DNA from: Pogostemon cablin
Lineage: Eukaryota > Streptophyta > Magnoliopsida > Lamiales > Lamiaceae
Direction: 5' to 3'
Assembly: GCA_023678885.1 (NCBI GenBank)
Contig: CM042985.1
Location: 21,492,465-21,556,464, forward strand
Length of the DNA: 64,000 nt
Positions within the stretch are counted from its first letter, which is position 1; each line of letters opens with the position of its first letter. Below, piece after piece: positions 58,227 to 64,000 of this stretch. Position numbers and translations under genes: made by a program. The notes beneath the pieces were generated by a model. It ran no database searches. It was not told the origin of the DNA and worked only from the letters and a program-made list of their open reading frames with translations.

Positions 58227-59110
58227 TAATTAAATAATTGTAATTATGATTTTCAAATCAAGAAATAATTTTGTCCAAATCCTGAAATCTCAACCACCCA
58301 TTAAAATAATTAAATAATTGTAATTATGATTTTTTTCAAATCAGAAAATAATTTAGTCCAAATTCTGATATCTATTTCTCAAACAAATCTTAACCACCCA
58401 TTAAAATAATTAAATATTTATAATTATGACTTTTTCGAATTAGGAAATAATATATTATTTATTAAAAATTAAATAATATTAAATATATTACTTATTAAAA
58501 ATTGAAAAATATTAAATATATTATTTGAATATATTAAAAATTTTCAAATAAATCTCAGTCACCCATTAAAATAATCAAATAATTGTAATTATGACTTTTT
58601 AAAATAAGAAAATAATTTAGTTCAAATCCTGACTATCTATTTATCAAATAAATTTCAATCACCTATTAAAACAATTAAATAATTATAAGGGTTTATGGCA
58701 TAATGTTTCCAGAGGGTTTAGGATTTAGGGTTAAGGGTTTTGGGTTTATGACATAATATATGTTTTCAATCAGCCACCCATTAAATTAAAATAATTAAAT
58801 AATTATAATTATAACCTTTTCAAATCAGGAAATAATTTCCAAATCTTAACCATCTATTTTTCAAACTAACTTCAGTCACCAATTAAAATAATTAAATAAT
58901 TATAAGAGTTTAGGTTTAAGGGTTTATGGCATAATATTTCCAGAGTGTTTAGGGTTTAGGGTCAAATCTTAGCCATCCATTAAATAATTAAATAAGTATA
59001 GTTATGACTTTTTCAAATCAGGAATAAGATATTATTTATTAAAATTTGAATAATATCTTTGAACATATTCAAAATTTTCAAATAAATCTCAACCACTTAT
59101 TAAAATAATT
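58227..59110. repeat. ~133-bp AT-rich repeat array, right half of outer Helitron
   Basis: Continuation of the array cut at 54567, with GGGTTTAGGATTTAGGGTTA-like telomere-type stretches at about 58716-58745 and 58905-58955. Confidence 0.8.
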
Positions 59111-59527
59111 AAATAATTGTGTACACAAAACTTTAGATGAGTCTTTTAAATTATTTGCAATGGAAATTTTGTTGAGTTAATTAATAGTAAAATATTTCAT
59201 TAATTGATTGATGTTTATAGTCATCGTTGCTCATTCCTTGATTGATGTTTATAAATTAGCTATATATGGTTTGATCTTGTAATTTTGAAAATAGATACAT
59301 TTTAACCTCATTGCAAAAAATATTAGTAAACATATACTAATTGATCAACTTAATAGTCTCATAAAGTTTTAGAAGTACTTTGCATATAACTACATTAGAC
59401 TTTAATATTTAAACATTAGGTTAGATATAATTCAAATAAATATTATTCGATCAAAAATCATAAAAGTAAGTAAAATTATTGCCCTAAAAATAACACATCT
59501 CGTGCAACGCACGGGTTCAGTTACTAG

Positions 59528-59666
59528 TAAACTTAAAATAACATTATTTGTTGAATTTTCTAAATTTACCCAATCATAAATCTAACTTTCTTACTCTTAC
59601 TTATACCCAAAGAAAACATCAAAAGTTTATACTTTTTCAAATGAATTTGTAAGGTATATGATCGTC
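59528..59666. other. Short spacer between Helitron and copia-A copy 2
   Basis: AT-rich, no feature. TCGTC (59662-59666) would be the left target duplication of the copia insertion; its partner is beyond the window. Confidence 0.5.
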
Positions 59667-61053
59667 TGTTGGATTGTATACTAAAAGTCTAGTTTTTTGT
59701 ATGAACAATATTATAACAATTAATTTGAAATGAGAATCATATGATCAAATGATTGCATCTTATAATTTATTTATATGTTCGATGCAATAGTCCACTTACT
59801 TTATATTGTAGATAATATGTTGTGCGACAACACGCGGAAGATCATATTATCGGTTTCCTTATAAAGTATAAACAGATGCTCACAACTGAGATAGACGGGG
59901 ACTCTCTATCGGGATGGTTGTAGTGTGGTTTGGTATTAGCTTGTCTTGGCTATAGAATCACATTAGTGCACTTGTGTGTATTGAGCAGGACCGCTTGAGA
60001 TCGTTCGACTTATACTGACTTATAGGAGAACTTGATCTCAGTTATTATGGAAGTTCGTGCTCTTAATCCCTATACAATAACCTCGACACGTAGGGCAGTA
60101 TGTATTTCTTTGATTCATCAATGGGTGAGATTTACATGTAATTAAATCAACAAACTCGATGAGTTGGGAAGTAGTGATGTCTCTATGGTGTGCTGTTGAT
60201 TGTAGAAGGAATCCGTGTCCGTCATAGGTTGATGATGTCCCCTTGAGGAGCTCATAAGGATTATCATGTAAACCCTGCAGGTGGAATTTATTCCGGCATG
60301 ATAATGAGGTTGAGTGGTACTACTCTTGGATGAGATATTAATTAATTGAGTTGTCAGTAACTTAAATTAATTAATGGACATTGTATATCTTAAACATGGG
60401 GAGACTAACGGGCTCATAATAAGAAGGAGCCCAAAACTTAATTTTGGGATTGGTACGGTAGTGCAGTAATAATATTTTAGTGGAATATATTATTATTATT
60501 GGACTTAAGTATAAGCTTTGGGCTAAGCTTGGATACTTAAGCCCAATGGAGGCCCAACCCAATTTCTCCTCCTGGTCCCTATTGTAGCCCATGTATATAA
60601 GTCACCTCAATTTGTTCTAAACCTAACTCTGCGCCTAACATACGAGAGAGAGAGTGAACAGCAGATTGAGTAGGTCTCGTAGATCGTCGCCCACACGACG
60701 TCGAGATCGGACTTGGGACATACAGCAGAAGACCGGAAGGTCGTTTGCTGCTGCAGTTCGTCATGTTCAAAAATTCATATAAAATCGTACAGTTCTTCGA
60801 TTTTGATGTATTATATACTGATGGAAAGCCGTCAAAGAGAGGATCGTCTGAGTACAAAGATCACTTAATTCCGACATCAGAAGAAGAACTTATGTCTATT
60901 CTCGTGGGACTGCACAGACTGCCAGCGAGAATTCAACCTCTACATCAACCCTTGGTGAAAGGTAATGCGTTTCATGTTTACTTGCTTCCGCTGCTTGTTA
61001 GAAATACATGGAACCCTAACGGGTCACGTTAACCAAACGATCGAATGCCAACA
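59667..61053 (+). repeat. 5' LTR of copia-A copy 2
   Basis: 1387 bp, TGTTGGATTGTATAC to ATGCCAACA. The region after the TATA-like motif differs from copia-A (GAGAGAGAGAG run at about 60644). Confidence 0.93.
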
Positions 61054-61055
61054 AT

Positions 61056-61067
61056 TGGTATCAGAGC
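61056..61067 (+). other. Primer binding site of copia-A copy 2
   Basis: TGGTATCAGAGC two bases after the LTR end. Confidence 0.93.
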
Positions 61068-61372
61068 TTCGGTTTCGTGGTGAAGCGTGACACGTTAGGA
61101 TAGGGTTTATGTGATTAATTTTTCGGAATTAGGATCACATGTTTAGGGTTTTGGTTTTATTGCGCAAACCATGAATATCCCTATGTAATATATACCCTAT
61201 ATCATATCTATTCGTCCATGGTTGTGTGTGAGAGGATTCGACGAAAACTGTTCGTCAATTTCACATGCAAGGAAGAAAAAGAGGGCAAAAAAATTGAATC
61301 ACATTTTTGAGAGAAAATCCAGCGCTCTGATATTGCAGAGGCAATAACCGGAGTTTCAACGGTCGGATTGAG

Positions 61373-61960
61373 CTGTAATTTGGTCAGCACGTTCAGATCT
61401 TTGGATGTACATTCTGAACGGTGAAGATCGAATTTGGAGCTTTTTCTTGCTGGGATTACGCTGAAAATAGAAGCAGATATTTGGGCGATTCTGTTTTGCG
61501 CAGTCGAGGGAAAAGAGCCGTTTATCACAAACTAACCGTGAGATCGAGCTGTAATTTGGTCAGCACGTTCAGACCTTATGGATGTACATTCTGAACGGTG
61601 GAGATCGAATTTGGAGCTTTTTCTTGCTGGGATTACGCTGAAAACAGAAGCAGATATTTGGGCGATTCTGTTTTGCGCAGTCGGGGGAAAAGAGCCGTTT
61701 CTATCAAACTATCCGTTTGATCGGGCTGTAATTTGGTCAGAACGTTCATACCTTGTGTATGTAAATTCTGAACCGTGGAGATCGAATTTGGAGCTTGTTC
61801 TTGCTGGTATTACGCTGAAAATAGAAGCAGATCTTTGGGCGATTCTGTTTTGCGCAGTCGAGGGAAAAGAGCCGTTTCTCACAAAATAACCGTTGGATCG
61901 ACCTGTAATTTGGACAGCATGTTCAGGACTTACAGTAATAGATTCTGGACGGTGGAGATT
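61373..61960 (+). repeat. Leader repeat, three 176-177-bp units plus a partial
   Basis: CTGTAATTTGG recurs at 61373, 61549, 61726 and 61903. Each unit contains GTACATTCTGAACGGTGGAG-like, GGGCGATTCTGTTTTGCGCA and GAGCCGTTT. Because 177 is a multiple of three, an ORF runs through two units (61578-61889); no homology to a protein is recognised. Confidence 0.92.
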
Positions 61961-62229
61961 GGATTCTGAGAGTTTTGCAGTTTCGAACTACGAACGACAG
62001 TTGGTGTAGTTTGGTGTTGCACGTTGGGCTGAACTTGGTTTCATGCAAGTAGGCCCTTGGACGAGCGACAGTCCGGGCGAGGGGCGCTCGTCAAGGCACT
62101 TGGAGCGCTCCCTGACACGATTGGCGGTGGGATATGGCGATGGACGTCTTGGGGCACAAGCAATCCTGCTTGTTGCGTAAGGCATCGATTCCACAGTAGG
62201 AGTGTCGGACAAGACATTAAAATTTAGAG

Positions 62230-62660
62230 GTTTTTTTATTCCTAATATATATAACTGTCATAATTGATTTAATTGTCTATTATTGTTATATATATATGGA
62301 TGCCTGATCTCTATGATTTATTGTCTTATATAGAAGCATGCTAGATTGCGTATTATATTTGATATATTATATGCATGTATTGCTAGAGTGTTGGATAAGA
62401 CATCCAATTTTAGGAAAACTAATTCCTAATATATAACTGCCATAATAGATTGTATATTATTGTTATATATGGATGTCGAATTAATTCCTAATATATGACT
62501 GCTATAATTGATTTAATAATCTATTATTGTCATATATGGATGTCGAATTAATTCCTAATATATAACTGCTATAATTAATTGTCTATTATTGTTATATATG
62601 GATGTTGAATTAATTCCTAATATATAACTGACATAATTGATTTAATTATCTATTATTGTT
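62230..62660 (+). repeat. ~65-bp repeats, AATTCCTAATATATAACTGC
   Basis: About five copies of ATTCCTAATATATAACTG, then CATAATTGATTTAATTGTCT and ATTATTGTTATATATGGATG. Copia-A has only related single units at about 10030-10070 and 10200-10260. Confidence 0.88.
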
Positions 62661-62675
62661 GTATATGGTTGCTCG

Positions 62676-62875
62676 TCGATATCGATGATTTCGATAATCT
62701 AGACGATATCGACGATCGATATCGATAGTTTTGGAATGTTGATAATCTTGATATTTTTCGAATATTTGATAATCTAATCGATATCGATGATTTTGATAAT
62801 CTGGACGACATCGACGGTCGATATCGATGGTTTCGAAAATTGGACAATCTGGAAATTTCAAAATTTTGATAGTGT
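62676..62875 (+). repeat. ~102-bp duplication rich in GATATCGAT
   Basis: TCGATATCGATGATTTCGAT starts at 62676 and TCGATATCGATGATTTTGAT at 62778. Each unit contains several TCGATATCGA palindromes. Absent from copia-A. Minus-strand ORFs 62646-62861 and 62653-62913 are artefacts of it. Confidence 0.88.
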
Positions 62876-63069
62876 GGAAGTCTTTGCTGATATTCGTGCC
62901 TGATGGCGGACAATCGAATTCGTTGATATATAACTGTTAATGATTGATTTAATTATTAATTATTGTTATATATGTATGCATGACTCTCTGGGATTTACTG
63001 CCTCATGTGCCGTGATAGGAGCATGCTAGAATTGCGTATTTTATTTTATGAATATTATATGCATGTAAA

Positions 63070-64000
63070 AACCCTCAGTTTTAAATAACTAAGTGGGAGA
63101 GGGGATTGGTAATTAATTCCCGCGGCCTCCATTATTGGTTTGTTAGCAATGTGAATAAACTTGCGCGTCGGCATTAGAGCCTTCCTCCCCATCGGATGAG
63201 TTTATTCATGGATATTGCTGAAACAGGCTTCTTTAAAATTATGTTTGTAATGTGATGCACATGAACTTGCGCGTTGGCTTAGACCTTCCTCCTTATCGGA
63301 TGAGTTCATGTGCGGATCACTGTACAGACTTATAATTGATGACTGTAGGAAGTTATCCGAGCGCGTGTGTACTTCTCCATCTGTAAGGCACATAAGCTTG
63401 GGCCGCGGACTTGGGGTCAAATAATGGTGTACACTTAGATGTGAATAATAAGTATCCTCCCCATCGGAGTCACTGCTTTTATTTGCATGGCTAAAGAGGA
63501 ACCGACTATTAATTATTTTGTCATGAAGTTAGGTTGACAAATGAAATTAATGGGTAAAACCTTCTCTTGTAAATGTTCGGGTTTGTAAACGTCCACACTA
63601 TCGTGGCTTGCAGACTCACGGTGCTTGAGATATCGGTGAATTTTAATTTTATATTATTTTGAGGGAATCAATATAAAAGGATAAAATTCGAAGATTTGAT
63701 CGGTGTATTTATTTATGATTCTCTGTAATTTCAAATGGTTTTATCTCGCTTATTGTTGACTAAAAAAAATTATATTTACTGGTCCAAAATTAGATGATTA
63801 GAAAAGAATCTTGGTTTTGAATTTTACTGCTTAAGAAAATACATGTGTGTTCTCACAATGGACGTCTCATGATGCCTATTAAAGTCTCTAGTGAAGAGAT
63901 GAGAGGTTCATAGAAATATGATGGTCTCATGTAACTCTTCGGATACTTGAGTAAGTTAAAAGGCAGAAGATCATGATTTAATTTGATGAATGAATTGGGA
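63070..64000 (+). other. Conserved non-coding leader block and gag-like remnant of copia-A copy 2
   Basis: Nearly identical to 10320-11240, including AAGTGGGAGAGGGG (63091-63104) and the CCATCGGATGAGTT phrases. The end of the window falls in the weak gag-like part. Confidence 0.75.

Larger units (their letters stand above)
52786..59527 (+). mobile_element. Helitron (outer), 5' end not found, interrupted by another Helitron
   Basis: The 3' end is clear: stem CTCGTGC / GCACGGG (59499-59505, 59509-59515; one G-T pair) with loop AAC, then 12 bases ending CTAG at 59524-59527, followed by T. That is the Helitron 3' signature. The body has an RPA-like pseudogene exon, then the ~133-bp AT-rich repeats (53290-54567 and 58227-59100) shared with 24.4-28.4 kb. 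The given start is only the edge of the inverted repeat arm. Confidence 0.7.
59667..64000 (+). mobile_element. Second copia-A copy, 5' part, runs off the window
   Basis: 5' LTR, primer site, leader repeats, conserved non-coding block and the start of the gag-like remnant, colinear with 7501-11240 of copia-A. It differs in leader repeat content and in part of the LTR (60605-60860). Confidence 0.93.

Noticed and set aside
61208..61528. 106-codon minus-strand ORF and the plus-strand 103-codon ORF at 61578-61889
   Set aside because: Both are read through the 177-bp leader repeat, whose length is a multiple of three; no domain or codon bias.
1..64000. tRNA, rRNA or snoRNA genes
   Set aside because: None recognised by eye; tRNA-like sequence at primer sites is just the 12-base complement. 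A tRNAscan-SE run would settle it.

Overview
The window looks like an intergenic, repeat-dominated stretch of an AT-rich dicot plant nuclear genome. The evidence is Athila-like and Tat-like Ty3/gypsy elements, several Ty1/copia elements with tRNA-Met-type primer sites, Stowaway-type MITEs with the usual TA target duplications, Helitron 3' ends with the CTAG terminus, and one plant-specific phytocyanin gene with an intron. The species cannot be named from sequence alone. All assignments come from reading motifs by eye; no database search was run.

Layout. 1-6.5 kb is the 3' part of an Athila-like element: one intact 1079-codon gag-protease ORF, no visible reverse transcriptase or integrase, a polypurine tract and a 1.58-kb 3' LTR. 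6.5-21 kb is a decayed gypsy element (Tat-like is my best guess): a gag pseudogene split by an 8.26-kb copia element (copia-A, 7501-15757, target duplication CATTC), then a 1-kb minisatellite, a GC-rich island and an LTR-like end. 21-31 kb holds nested Stowaway MITEs, an AT-rich ~133-bp repeat array with telomere-like motifs that belongs to a Helitron family, and a truncated copia in reverse orientation (5' LTR plus gag).

31.2-34.8 kb is the only ordinary gene I can support: a two-exon phytocyanin (blue copper protein) whose 3.05-kb intron is filled with MITEs, including a 430-bp Mutator-like foldback.

35-52.8 kb is bracketed by a ~365-bp inverted repeat pair. It contains degenerate hAT-like repeats, a solo copia-A LTR, several short exon-like segments all on the minus strand, an 81-bp MITE hairpin and a 5.45-kb copia element with identical-length LTRs and a perfect target duplication (copia-B). 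52.8-59.5 kb is a Helitron with a second Helitron inserted in it. Both have recognisable hairpin-CTAG ends and both carry a decayed RPA70/DUF223-like gene. 59.7 kb to the end is the 5' part of a second copia-A copy, with an expanded leader repeat.

Apart from the phytocyanin gene and the intact Athila-like gag-protease ORF, nothing here looks like a working coding unit. The biology is mainly nested transposon insertion, tandem repeat growth inside transposons, and MITE load in a host intron.
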